DNA of 9,947 bases from a bacterium HR39. Its GTDB lineage: Bacteria > Pseudomonadota > Alphaproteobacteria > Geminicoccales > Geminicoccaceae. Positions 1 to 7,058 of the stretch are shown piece after piece. Both the position numbers and the translations under genes were made by a program. Under the pieces are notes generated by a model. That model ran no database searches. It had not been told where the DNA came from and saw nothing but the letters and a program-made list of their open reading frames with translations. Position 1 is the first letter of the stretch, and each line of letters begins with the position of its first letter. Location: the NCBI GenBank assembly GCA_002898955.1, contig BEIP01000017.1, positions 1 through 9,947 of the forward strand, given 5' to 3'.

Positions 1-2361
1 GGCATCTTCCTCCACATCCGGTGGAAGCCGGGGGTCAACCGGGCGCGGCGGGTCGTCGGGATCGTCCTGGATGCCGCCAGCATCAACGTCGCCATGTATC
101 TCGGCGGCACGCTGACGACGCCCTTCTACCCGCTCCTGCTGTGGATCATCTTCGGCCACGGCTTCCGTTACGGGCGCTGGTATCTCTATCTCGCCTCCGC
201 CCTGTCGCTCTTCATGTTCATCGCGGTGGTGGCCGAGAACCGCGACTGGCAGCGCTTCCCCGTCCTCACCGCCTCGCTGATCCTCGCGCTGGTGGTGCTG
301 CCCGCCTACGTGTCGGTGTTGCTCGCCAAGCTCGAGCAGGCCCTCGAGCGGGCCCAGGCGGCGAGCCGGGCGAAGAGCCGCTTCCTCGCCACCATGAGCC
401 ACGAGTTCCGCACCCCGCTCAATGCCGTCATCGGCACGGCGGAACTGCTGGCCCGCACCCGGCTTGACCGCGAGCAGCGCGACATGGTGACCACCATCCG
501 GGTGGCGGCCGACGGTCTGCTGTCGCTGGTGCAGTCGGTGCTCGACTTCGCCCGCATCGAATCGGGGCGGATGGAGCTCGAGCGCGAGCCGTGGGATCTC
601 GACCGCGAGCTCGCCGCGCTGCGGGCGATGTTCCTGCCGCTGGTGCGGGGCAAGGGCCTGTGGCTGCGGCTGCGGCTCGATCCGGCCGTACCGTCGCGGC
701 TCGTGGGAAGCTGCCGCGCCGTCCACCAGGTGTTGGTCAACCTGCTGGCCAATGCCGTCAAGTTCACCGAGACCGGCGGCATCACCCTCTCGGTCGGGCG
801 GGTGCGCCGGGGCGGGCGCGAGGCGCTGCAGTTCTCGGTGCGGGATACCGGCATCGGCATTCCGGAGGAGGCGCAGGAACGCATCTTCGAGCGCTTCACC
901 CAGGCCGACGAGAAGACCGGCGAGCGCTACGGCGGCACCGGGCTGGGGCTCGCCATCTCCCGCGAGCTGGTGCGCCTGATGGGCGGGGAGATCGGCGTCG
1001 AAAGCCGCCCCGGCGAGGGCGCCACCTTCACCTTCCACATCCCCCTCGAGGAACCGGAGGACGGGGAGCTGCCGGCGCTTCCGGCCGGCACCGTGGCCGT
1101 TCTGGGCGATGCCGGGGAGGGGCTGCGCTGGGTGGAGCGCCTGGAGGCCCTCGGGCTCTCGGCGCGGGTGAGCGTCGACCCGGCCGGCGTGCTGGATACG
1201 GTCCGCCGCGCCCCGGGCCGGGTGGCGGTGATGGCGGTGGGCGGCGTGGCCGGGGCCGATCTGCCGCGCCTGCGGGAGGCGCTCGATGCGCTGGATCTGC
1301 CGGAACCCGTCGACATCGTGGCCCTCGAGGCGCCGCCCGACGCCCCGGTGCTGGCCCGTCTCGGACCGCAGCCGGACGGGGCGCGGCTGCGGCGGATCCT
1401 GCGCGCGGCGCTGGTCGAGCCGGAAGCGGCGCCCGGTGCGGTGCGCGAGCGGAAGGCGGCGGATGCGGGCACCCCGGGGCGCGGCTGCCGGGTGCTGCTG
1501 GCCGAGGACAATCCCGTCAACCAGAAGGTGGTCGCGCGGCTCCTCGAGCACGCCGGCCACGAGGTCACCGTCGTGGGCGACGGTCACGGGGTGATCGAGC
1601 GGCTCGAGCACGAGGTCTTCGACGTGGTCGTGCTCGACGTCAACATGCCGGACCTCTCCGGCCCCGAGACGCTCAAGATGCTGCGCTTCATGTACGACCC
1701 GGCCGAGCTGCCGCCCTTCGTGGCCCTGAGCGCGGACGCCACCCGCGAGACGCGCGAGGCCTGCCTGTCGCTGGGCTTTTCCCGCTACCTCACCAAGCCG
1801 GTGCGCACCGACGAGCTGCTCGCCGCCCTCGACGAGCTGGTGCCGCCGGAGCGCCGCCACGGCCCGCTGCGCACCGGGCAGCCCACGGCGCGGGCGGCCG
1901 GCGCGGAGTCCGCGGGTGCAGGCGGGGAGGCCGCGGCCGACGACGGGGTGGTGGTGCCGCATCCGCGGCTCGCCGCGGCCCCGCCGGTGCTCGACGAGCG
2001 GCGTCTCGCCGGTCTCGCGGCGCTGGATCCGGGTGACGGCTTCCTGCGGGAGACCGTCGAGGAGTTCCTGCGCGACGGCGCCGGGCTGGTGGAGGGCATG
2101 AAGCGCGCCGCCGCGACGGGCGATGTGCGCACCTACCGCGACTGCGCCCACGCGCTGCGCTCGAGCGCCGCCCACATCGGCGCCGAGGCCCTCTACCGCC
2201 GCTGCCTCGAGTGGCGCGGGCTGGACGACCACGCGCTGGCGCTGCGCATGCGCGGCGAGGCCGAGGAGGTGGCGCAGGAGTTCGCCCGGGCCGAAGCGGC
2301 CCTGCGCGCCTTCCTCGCCGGACGCCAGCGGGCGGCGGGATCGCGCACCGGCTCGGCCTGA
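1..2361 (+). CDS. RpfC-like hybrid sensor histidine kinase (5' partial)
   Basis: The frame is open from base 1, so the true start lies outside the window; 786 residues are visible (numbered from base 1). The first ~109 residues hold about four hydrophobic segments (roughly 17-36, 40-55, 61-78, 87-109), including an LWIIFGHGFRYG stretch typical of the RpfC family, which senses diffusible fatty-acid signals (DSF). A short helical linker (110-128) leads to HisKA with the phospho-accepting His134 (SHEFRTPLN). HATPase_c follows with its N box around Asn251, the DTGIGI box at 282-287 and GGTGLGL at 311-317. Residues ~363-472 look like a receiver that has lost its acidic residues. A genuine receiver follows, with the acidic pair at 502-503, Asp546 as acceptor and Lys599. 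An Hpt domain carries His717 (AHALRSSAAHIGA). The layout predicts a His-Asp-His relay to a separate regulator, classically RpfG. Neither RpfF nor RpfG is visible here. The family call is firm; the DSF ligand is inferred. Confidence 0.9.
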   Translation, partial: GIFLHIRWKPGVNRARRVVGIVLDAASINVAMYLGGTLTTPFYPLLLWIIFGHGFRYGRWYLYLASALSLFMFIAVVAENRDWQRFPVLTASLILALVVLPAYVSVLLAKLEQALERAQAASRAKSRFLATMSHEFRTPLNAVIGTAELLARTRLDREQRDMVTTIRVAADGLLSLVQSVLDFARIESGRMELEREPWDLDRELAALRAMFLPLVRGKGLWLRLRLDPAVPSRLVGSCRAVHQVLVNLLANAVKFTETGGITLSVGRVRRGGREALQFSVRDTGIGIPEEAQERIFERFTQADEKTGERYGGTGLGLAISRELVRLMGGEIGVESRPGEGATFTFHIPLEEPEDGELPALPAGTVAVLGDAGEGLRWVERLEALGLSARVSVDPAGVLDTVRRAPGRVAVMAVGGVAGADLPRLREALDALDLPEPVDIVALEAPPDAPVLARLGPQPDGARLRRILRAALVEPEAAPGAVRERKAADAGTPGRGCRVLLAEDNPVNQKVVARLLEHAGHEVTVVGDGHGVIERLEHEVFDVVVLDVNMPDLSGPETLKMLRFMYDPAELPPFVALSADATRETREACLSLGFSRYLTKPVRTDELLAALDELVPPERRHGPLRTGQPTARAAGAESAGAGGEAAADDGVVVPHPRLAAAPPVLDERRLAGLAALDPGDGFLRETVEEFLRDGAGLVEGMKRAAATGDVRTYRDCAHALRSSAAHIGAEALYRRCLEWRGLDDHALALRMRGEAEEVAQEFARAEAALRAFLAGRQRAAGSRTGSA

Positions 2362-2362
2362 C

Positions 2363-2809
2363 TCACAGCCTCGCCGAGTCGATCCAGATGGTCACCGGCC
2401 CCTCGTTCACGAGCTGCACGCGCATCTTCGCGCCGAACACGCCCGTCTTCACCGGCACCTCGTGGGCCCGCACCGCCTCGACGAAGGAGTCGAACAGCTC
2501 GCGGGCGATCTCGGGCGGCGCGGCGCCGGTGAAGCTCGGGCGGTTGCCGCGGCGCACGTCGGCGGCCAGGGTGAACTGGCTCACCGCGAGGATCGCCCCG
2601 CCCACGTCGCGCAGGCCGAGGTTCATGCGCCCGGCCTCGTCCTCGAAGATGCGCAGGTTCACCACCTTGCGCGCCGTCTTGGCCACGTCCGCCGGTCCGT
2701 CCACCAGCTCGGCGCAGACGAACACCAGAAGCCCGGTGCCGATCTCGGCGACGGTGCGTCCCTCCACCTCGACGGCGGCACGGCTCACCCGCTGGACGAG
2801 CGCCTTCAC
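2363..2809 (-). CDS. dtd: D-aminoacyl-tRNA deacylase
   Basis: A 148-residue protein, the normal length for bacterial DTD1. It hydrolyses D-amino acids wrongly attached to tRNA, and also Gly-tRNA(Ala), in the cytoplasm. Both family motifs are present: SQFTLAADVRRGNRPSF at 77-93 and NEGPVT at 135-140. The second supplies the Gly-cis-Pro pair that rejects L-amino acids; most homologues read NDGPVT, so Asp is replaced by Glu here. The start is a GTG (VKALVQRVSR), chosen because the family begins MKALxQRV at this point and because GGAGG sits 7 nt upstream on the minus strand. The frame stays open far upstream, but that extension is antisense shadow of gloA. It lies 77 bp behind gloA on the same strand and may be co-transcribed with it. 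Its stop is one base from the stop of the convergent kinase gene. Confidence 0.96.
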   Translation of the reverse strand: MKALVQRVSRAAVEVEGRTVAEIGTGLLVFVCAELVDGPADVAKTARKVVNLRIFEDEAGRMNLGLRDVGGAILAVSQFTLAADVRRGNRPSFTGAAPPEIARELFDSFVEAVRAHEVPVKTGVFGAKMRVQLVNEGPVTIWIDSARL

Positions 2810-2862
2810 GGCCTTCCCTCCGGGGTCGTTCGCTCCGGGCAAACGCCATTCTGCCACGCGCC

Positions 2863-2874
2863 GCGGGCGCCCGC
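2863..2874. repeat. 12-bp perfect palindrome between gloA and dtd
   Basis: GCGGGCGCCCGC reads the same on both strands and lies 13 bp past the gloA stop in the 77-bp gloA-dtd gap. No T-run follows on the minus strand, so it is not a standard intrinsic terminator. It could be a weak pause or RNA-stabilising hairpin, or chance in such GC-rich DNA. The rest of the gap holds the dtd ribosome binding site and nothing else I recognise. Confidence 0.3.
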
Positions 2875-2886
2875 CAGCGGTGCCGC

Positions 2887-3282
2887 TCAGCGGTAGCGGC
2901 CGTGGCGCTGCAGCACCTCGATGCGGTAGCCGTCCGGGTCGGTCACGAAGAAGAAGCGCGCCATCAGCGCACCTTCCCGGAAGAACTCCTTGACGGGCTC
3001 GGGGTTCAGGCCGAGCTCGGCGAAGCGGCGGTGCTCGGCGTCGAGGTCGTCCACCACGAAGGCCACGTGGCCGTAGCCGGTGCCGTGGGTGTAGGGCTCG
3101 GTGCGGCCCTTGTTGAGGGTGAGCTCGATCTCGAAGTCGGACTCGGGACCGCGCAGATACACGAGCGTGAAGGTGTCGAAGTCGAAGCGGTCGGCCACCT
3201 CCAGCCCGAAGGCCTGCCGGTAGAACTCGACCGAGCGGTCGAGATCGAGCACGCGGATCATCATGTGGACGGGCTTGGCCAT
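2887..3282 (-). CDS. gloA: Lactoylglutathione lyase (glyoxalase I)
   Basis: A 131-residue single-domain vicinal-oxygen-chelate protein. It converts the hemithioacetal of methylglyoxal and glutathione to S-lactoylglutathione, the first step of methylglyoxal detoxification in the cytosol. The four metal ligands known from E. coli GloA (His5, Glu56, His74, Glu122) have clear counterparts: His6 (PVHMMIRVLD), Glu53 (FEIELTLN), His72 (GTGYGHVAF) and Glu122 (DPDGYRIEV). The E. coli-like length, without the insertions of zinc-dependent glyoxalases, suggests a Ni/Co-type enzyme; this is inference. The ATG is the one matching the family N-terminus and is preceded by GGGAGG six bases upstream. The frame continues open to 3459 but that part looks non-coding. 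Some close relatives act on other substrates, so the exact substrate is slightly less sure than the family. Confidence 0.92.
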   Translation of the reverse strand: MAKPVHMMIRVLDLDRSVEFYRQAFGLEVADRFDFDTFTLVYLRGPESDFEIELTLNKGRTEPYTHGTGYGHVAFVVDDLDAEHRRFAELGLNPEPVKEFFREGALMARFFFVTDPDGYRIEVLQRHGRYR

Positions 3283-3494
3283 GGTCCGCCTCCCGCGGAT
3301 GGGTCCGGCCGCGAGCGTAGCCCGGCCGTCCCCGGGCGGGTAGTACGGGATTGCTACGCCCCGCCGCGCACCGGGTGCCCCGGCGCGGCGTCCGTGCGGC
3401 CGCGTCGGCTTTACGCGGCGGCGGGTGCCGACTAGGTTGCCCGGGGTGGCGCGTGCCACCCCTGCGACCCCGACGGAGGCCCGGACGGCAGCCC
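3283..3494. promoter_or_regulatory. Divergent intergenic region between gloA and lepB
   Basis: These 212 bp separate two outward-facing genes, so both promoters should lie here. The gloA ribosome binding site (GGGAGG on the minus strand) is at its left edge. The lepB GGAGG at 3475-3479 is an unusually distant 15 nt from its ATG. A possible stem pairs 3315-3320 with 3354-3359 (GCGTAG/CTACGC). No coding potential is convincing: in-frame upstream extensions of lepB (to 3351) and gloA (to 3459) translate to Arg/Gly/Pro-rich sequence unlike either family. Confidence 0.5.
3404..3438 (+). promoter_or_regulatory. Possible lepB operon promoter with inverted repeat
   Basis: A weak sigma-70-like pair, TTTACG (3410-3415) and TAGGTT (3433-3438), is separated by 17 bp and lies about 57 bp before the lepB ATG. 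A 6-bp inverted repeat, GTCGGC (3404-3409) and GCCGAC (3427-3432), brackets the -35 box and ends directly against the -10 box, as an operator could. The -10 box matches consensus at only three of six positions, so this is tentative. Confidence 0.3.
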
Positions 3495-4247
3495 ATGCGG
3501 GAACCGGCGACCATCACCGCGCGCAGGGCGGGCGGCCTGCGCGAGAGCCTCAAGACCGTCGTCTACGCGGTGGCCATCGCCATGTTCGTGCGCACCTTCC
3601 TCTTCGAGCCCTTCAACATCCCCTCGGGCTCGATGAAACCGACGCTGCTGGTGGGCGACTACCTGTTCGTCTCGAAGTACGCCTACGGCTACAGCCGCTT
3701 CTCGCTGCCCTTCGGACTGCCGCTGTTCGAGGGCCGCATCTTCGGCTCGCTGCCCGAGCGCGGCGACGTGGTGGTCTTCAAGCTGCCCTCCGACGAGAGC
3801 ACCGACTACATCAAGCGGGTGATCGGCCTGCCGCGCGACCGCATCCAGGTCCGCGAGGGCGTCGTCTACGTCAACGGCGAGCCGGCCCGGCTGGAGCCGG
3901 TGGGTGAGACGGAGGACGAGGAGGACGGCCGGCCGCTGCGGGCGCGGGTCTACCGGGAGTACCTGCCCGGCGACCGCGACCACCTGATCATGGACCTCGG
4001 CTCCAACAGCCGTTTCGACAACACCGGCGTCTTCGAGGTGCCCGAAGGCTACATCTTCGTCATGGGCGACAACCGGGACAACTCCCTCGACAGCCGCTCC
4101 TCCCATGTCGGCTTCGTGCCGCTCGAGAACCTGGTCGGACGGGCCGAGATCCTCTTCTTCTCGCTGAAGCCCGAGGCGCGCTTCTGGGAGATCTGGAAGT
4201 GGCCGTGGGCGGTGCGCTTCGAGCGCCTGTTCCGTCCCATCCACTGA
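3495..4247 (+). CDS. lepB: Signal peptidase I
   Basis: A 250-residue serine-lysine protease of the inner membrane that cuts signal peptides from exported proteins on the periplasmic face. Residues ~18-37 form the single N-terminal membrane segment. Box B (IPSGSMKPTLLVGD) supplies the nucleophile Ser46, box D (DYIKRVIGLPRD) the general base Lys107, and box E is GDNRDNSLDSR at 191-201. Box D ends LPRD where most homologues have LPGD. The DNTGVFEVPEGYIFVMGDNRDN stretch (175-196) is in the alphaproteobacterial style. The start at 3495 was chosen over the frame-open ATG at 3351, because the extra 48 residues are Arg/Pro-rich without family resemblance. It heads a tight operon with rnc, era and recO, as in many alphaproteobacteria. 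Confidence 0.97.
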   Translation: MREPATITARRAGGLRESLKTVVYAVAIAMFVRTFLFEPFNIPSGSMKPTLLVGDYLFVSKYAYGYSRFSLPFGLPLFEGRIFGSLPERGDVVVFKLPSDESTDYIKRVIGLPRDRIQVREGVVYVNGEPARLEPVGETEDEEDGRPLRARVYREYLPGDRDHLIMDLGSNSRFDNTGVFEVPEGYIFVMGDNRDNSLDSRSSHVGFVPLENLVGRAEILFFSLKPEARFWEIWKWPWAVRFERLFRPIH

Positions 4248-4248
4248 G

Positions 4249-4947
4249 ATGAGCCGTCCGCCGGCGGATCCCGCGGAGCTGGAGGCGCGGCTCGGATACC
4301 GCTTCCGCGACCGCCGCCTGCTCGACGAGGCCCTCACCCACGCGAGCCTCGGGGGACGGCGCCGGCGCACCAACGAGCGGCTCGAGTTCCTCGGCGACCG
4401 GGTGCTGGGGCTCGCCCTCGCCCATCTGCTCATCGAGCACTTTCCCGACGACCCCGAAGGCGCGCTGGGGCGCCGTCAGGCCCATCTGGCGAGCCGCGAC
4501 ACCCTGGCCGGGGTGGCGCGCGAGCTGGAGCTCGGCCGCTATCTGAAGCTCGCGCGCGGCGAGGAGGAGAGCGGCGGGCGCGACAATCCGACCATCCTCG
4601 CCGACGCCTTCGAGGCGGTGCTCGGGGCGGTATTCCTGGACGGCGGCTTCGCGGAGGCCGCGCGCATCGTGCGCGATCTCTTCGGCCCGCGGCTTTCCGC
4701 CCTGCGCCGGCCGCCGCGCGATGCCAAGACGGCCCTGCAGGAATGGGCGCAGGGGCGTGGCCTTCCGCTTCCCGAATACCATCTGGTGGAGCGGACGGGG
4801 CCCCCGCACGCACCGGAGTTCACCGTGGAGGTGCGGGTGAGGGGGCTGTCGCCGGAGCGGGCCAGCGGACCGTCGAAACGCACGGCCGAACAGGCCGCGG
4901 CCCGCCGGCTCCTCGAGCGCATCGGACGGGACACGAAGACCGCATGA
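4249..4947 (+). CDS. rnc: Ribonuclease III
   Basis: A 232-residue dimeric, Mg-dependent endonuclease that cuts double-stranded RNA, including the 30S rRNA precursor, and turns over structured mRNAs. The signature NERLEFLGD is at 42-50, giving Glu43, Glu46 and Asp50. The second catalytic cluster is in ILADAFEAVLGAVFLD, with Asp119 and Glu122 matching E. coli Asp114 and Glu117. A double-stranded-RNA-binding domain covers ~157-228, ending in GPSKRTAEQAAARRLL. Length and domain order are normal. It begins one base after the lepB stop with no Shine-Dalgarno that I can see, so translation is probably coupled to lepB. Its stop overlaps the era start (ATGA). Confidence 0.97.
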   Translation: MSRPPADPAELEARLGYRFRDRRLLDEALTHASLGGRRRRTNERLEFLGDRVLGLALAHLLIEHFPDDPEGALGRRQAHLASRDTLAGVARELELGRYLKLARGEEESGGRDNPTILADAFEAVLGAVFLDGGFAEAARIVRDLFGPRLSALRRPPRDAKTALQEWAQGRGLPLPEYHLVERTGPPHAPEFTVEVRVRGLSPERASGPSKRTAEQAAARRLLERIGRDTKTA

Positions 4948-5861
4948 ACGAGACGGCGAAGCGGCGCGCCGGGTTCGTCGCCATCCTCGGCGCACCCAAC
5001 GTCGGCAAGTCGACCCTGCTCAACCGGCTGGTGGGCACCAAGGTGTCCATCGTGACGCCGAAGGTGCAGACCACGCGCCGGCGCATCGTCGGCATCACCA
5101 TCCGCGGTGACGCCCAGATCATGTTCGTCGACACCCCGGGTATCTTCGCGCCCAGGGCCCGCCGCCACCTCGAGCGGGCCATGGTGCGGGCCGCCTGGGC
5201 CGCGGCCGCGGACGCCGACCTGGTGCTGGTGGTGGTGGACGCGAAGCGCGGGCTGGATCGCGAGACGCGCATGGTGTTCGACGGCCTGCGCGACCATCCC
5301 GTCCCGCGCTTTCTGGTGATCAACAAGATCGACCTCGTGAAGGACAAGCGGCTGCTGCTGCCGCTCGCCGACGAGGCCAACCGCCTGCTGTCCTTCGAGC
5401 GCACCTTCTTCGTCTCGGCGGAGAAGGGCGACGGCGTCGGGGACCTGCTGGAGGCGGTGGCCGGGGCCCTGCCCGAGGGCCCGTGGCTGTTCCCCGAGGA
5501 CCAGCTCACCGATCTCTCCAACCGGGCGCTCGCCGCCGAGATCACCCGCGAGCAGGTCTTCCTGCAGCTCCACGAGGAGCTGCCCTATGCCATCACCGTC
5601 GAGACCGACGGCTGGGCCGAGAGCCCGGACCGCAGCGAGGTGCGCGTCGACCAGACCATCTACGTGGCGCGCGAAAGTCACAAGCCCATCGTGCTGGGCC
5701 GGGGCGGCCAGCGCATCCGCAGCATCGGGGAGCGGGCGCGGCGCGAGATGGAGCGGGTGTTCGGCAGGCGCGTGCACCTCTTCTTGTTCGTGAAGGTGCG
5801 CGAGCGCTGGATGGAGGACCCCGAGCGCTACGCGCAGATGGGGCTCGAATTCCCGGGGTGA
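4944..5861 (+). CDS. era: GTPase Era
   Basis: A 305-residue GTPase that binds 16S rRNA near its 3' end and helps mature the 30S subunit, linking ribosome assembly to growth. The G domain has G1 GAPNVGKST (16-24), a G2 region with TTRRR (43-47), G3 DTPG (63-66) and G4 NKID (127-130); G5 is the SAEKGD stretch further on. The C-terminal KH domain (about 220-300) contains the RNA-binding GRGGQRI loop and ends near GLEFPG. The ATG lies in the ATGA overlap with rnc and matches the family start (about ten residues before the P-loop). The frame continues open upstream to 4743, but that is inside rnc. Coupling with RNase III, which produces the rRNA precursor Era acts on, is the common arrangement. 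Confidence 0.97.
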   Translation: MNETAKRRAGFVAILGAPNVGKSTLLNRLVGTKVSIVTPKVQTTRRRIVGITIRGDAQIMFVDTPGIFAPRARRHLERAMVRAAWAAAADADLVLVVVDAKRGLDRETRMVFDGLRDHPVPRFLVINKIDLVKDKRLLLPLADEANRLLSFERTFFVSAEKGDGVGDLLEAVAGALPEGPWLFPEDQLTDLSNRALAAEITREQVFLQLHEELPYAITVETDGWAESPDRSEVRVDQTIYVARESHKPIVLGRGGQRIRSIGERARREMERVFGRRVHLFLFVKVRERWMEDPERYAQMGLEFPG

Positions 5862-5865
5862 GCCG

Positions 5866-6615
5866 GTGGAGTGGCGCGACGAGGGCGTGGTGCTGACCGC
5901 CCGCCGCCACGGCGAGCGCGATGCCATCCTCTCGCTGTTCACCTTCGAGCACGGCCGCCACCGCGGGCTCGTCAAGGGCGGTACGGGCCGCCGCCAGCGC
6001 CCGCTCCTCCAGAGCGGCAACCGGCTCTCCTGCCGCTGGCGCGCGCGGCTGCCCGAGCACCTCGGCGTGTGGACGCTGGAGCCGGTGCGGCTCTACGCCG
6101 GGGCGCTGTTGGACGATCCCGCGGCGCTCTCCGCGGTGGGCGCCGCCTGCGGACTGCTCGAGCTGGGGCTGGCCGAGCGCGAGCCGCACCCGCGTCTCTA
6201 CGCGGGTCTCGTGTCTCTGCTCGAGCACCTCGCCGCCCGCACCCCCGACTGGCCGGTGCGCTATGTGCGCTTCGAGCTGCTGCTGCTCGGGGAGCTCGGC
6301 TTCGGCCTCGAGCTGTCGGCCTGTGCGGTGACCGGCACCACCGAGGATCTCGCCTTCGTCTCGCCGAAGAGCGGCCGGGCGGTCTCGCGCGCCGCGGCCG
6401 GTCCCTGGGCGCCGCGGCTGCTGCCGCTTCCCGCCTTCCTGGTCGGGGACGCACCGGCCACGGATGCGGACGTGCTGGCGGGGCTGCGCACCACCGGTCA
6501 CTTCCTGGAGCGCCATCTGCTCGCTCCCCACGGGCGCCTGCAGCCGCTCGCCCGCGCCCGGCTGCTGCAGCTCCTCGCGGCCCGGGCCGGAGAGGAGGGG
6601 GGCGGCGCGAGTTGA
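5866..6615 (+). CDS. recO: DNA repair protein RecO
   Basis: A 249-residue recombination mediator. RecO works with RecR (and RecF) to load RecA onto SSB-coated single-stranded DNA and anneals complementary strands. The N-terminal OB fold (about 1-80) begins [20 protein letters not shown], characteristic of alphaproteobacterial RecO; the [13 protein letters not shown] block follows. A helical domain contains [15 protein letters not shown], then [23 protein letters not shown], and the end reads GHFLERHLL. No four-cysteine zinc site of the Thermus/Deinococcus type is present. The start is GTG, four bases after the era stop, with a weak purine-rich stretch inside the era end. The stop codon lies within the -35 box of the next promoter. 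Confidence 0.94.
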   Translation: MEWRDEGVVLTARRHGERDAILSLFTFEHGRHRGLVKGGTGRRQRPLLQSGNRLSCRWRARLPEHLGVWTLEPVRLYAGALLDDPAALSAVGAACGLLELGLAEREPHPRLYAGLVSLLEHLAARTPDWPVRYVRFELLLLGELGFGLELSACAVTGTTEDLAFVSPKSGRAVSRAAAGPWAPRLLPLPAFLVGDAPATDADVLAGLRTTGHFLERHLLAPHGRLQPLARARLLQLLAARAGEEGGGAS

Positions 6616-6639
6616 CGGACTCCGCGCCGTCCCTATATT
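6612..6639 (+). promoter_or_regulatory. Sigma-70-type promoter for rplU-rpmA
   Basis: TTGACG (6612-6617) and TATATT (6634-6639) are 16 bp apart. Each differs from the sigma-70 consensus at one position, and they stand out in DNA where A/T hexamers are rare. The -35 box includes the recO stop codon (TGA at 6613-6615). Transcription would begin near 6646, giving an mRNA leader of about 80 nt before rplU. Confidence 0.8.
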
Positions 6640-6676
6640 CCGCGCCGCACGCCGGGGCACCCCGTGTCCCTGCCCG

Positions 6677-6702
6677 CGCGTGTCCCCGGCCCGGCACACG
6701 CG
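6677..6702 (+). promoter_or_regulatory. Hairpin in the rplU leader
   Basis: CGCGTGT (6677-6683) pairs perfectly with ACACGCG (6696-6702) around a 12-nt loop. It sits within the predicted 80-nt leader of rplU, 23 bp before the ATG. The ribosome binding site is only GGCGGA, so leader structure could matter for translation. Ribosomal-protein genes often carry autoregulatory leaders, but no known one is recognised here. A 7-bp stem can also occur by chance at this GC content. Confidence 0.3.
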
Positions 6703-6725
6703 AACCAGCATACGGCGGACCATCC

Positions 6726-7046
6726 ATGTACGCAGTCATCCGGACGGGCGGCAAGCAGTACCGTGTCGCCAGGGACCAGGTCCTGTTCGTGGAGAAGCTC
6801 GAGGCCGAGCCGGGCAGCACCGTCGAGTTCGACGAGGTGCTGATGGTGGGCGGCGACGGCGAGGTGCGCATCGGCCGGCCGCTGGTCGAGGGCGCGAAGG
6901 TGCGGGCCACGGTGCTCGACCAGATCCGCGGGCCCAAGATCGTCGTCTTCAAGCTCAAGCGGCGGAAGAACTACCGCCGCAAGAAGGGCCACCGCCAGTA
7001 CCAGACGGTGGTGCGCATCGCGGACATCGAGGTGCCCGGGGCGTAA
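6726..7046 (+). CDS. rplU: 50S ribosomal protein L21
   Basis: A 106-residue large-subunit protein that binds 23S rRNA. The start [18 protein letters not shown] and the basic signature [16 protein letters not shown] near residues 75-90 are diagnostic. It lacks the long C-terminal extension found on L21 in some alphaproteobacteria. The ATG is fixed by the universal M(Y/F)AV start; the ribosome binding site (GGCGGA) is weak. Expression is predicted from the strong promoter overlapping the recO stop. It is followed after 12 bp by rpmA, the near-universal pairing. Confidence 0.98.
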   Translation: MYAVIRTGGKQYRVARDQVLFVEKLEAEPGSTVEFDEVLMVGGDGEVRIGRPLVEGAKVRATVLDQIRGPKIVVFKLKRRKNYRRKKGHRQYQTVVRIADIEVPGA

Positions 7047-7051
7047 GGAGG
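7045..7051 (+). promoter_or_regulatory. Strong rpmA ribosome binding site
   Basis: AAGGAGG, a full match to the anti-Shine-Dalgarno core, overlaps the last two bases of the rplU stop codon (TAA) and lies 7 nt before the rpmA ATG. It allows strong, coupled translation of L27. Confidence 0.85.
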
Positions 7052-7058
7052 ATCGACC

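Noticed and set aside
2839..2860. Possible sigma-54 promoter on the minus strand before dtd (TGGCA ... TTTGC)
   Set aside because: The GG and GC elements are 13 bases apart, whereas sigma-54 sites need 10; the alternative GG gives too short a distance.
3351..3494. An in-frame 48-residue N-terminal extension of LepB
   Set aside because: Arg/Pro-rich with no signal peptidase resemblance, covers the expected promoter region, and makes the protein longer than the family.
2810..3553. An in-frame upstream extension of dtd through gloA
   Set aside because: It is out of frame with gloA on the same strand, and the DTD family begins at the GTG with its own ribosome binding site.
4539..6020. A 493-residue minus-strand frame over rnc, era and recO
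   Set aside because: Antisense shadow; its composition mirrors the codons of the true genes.
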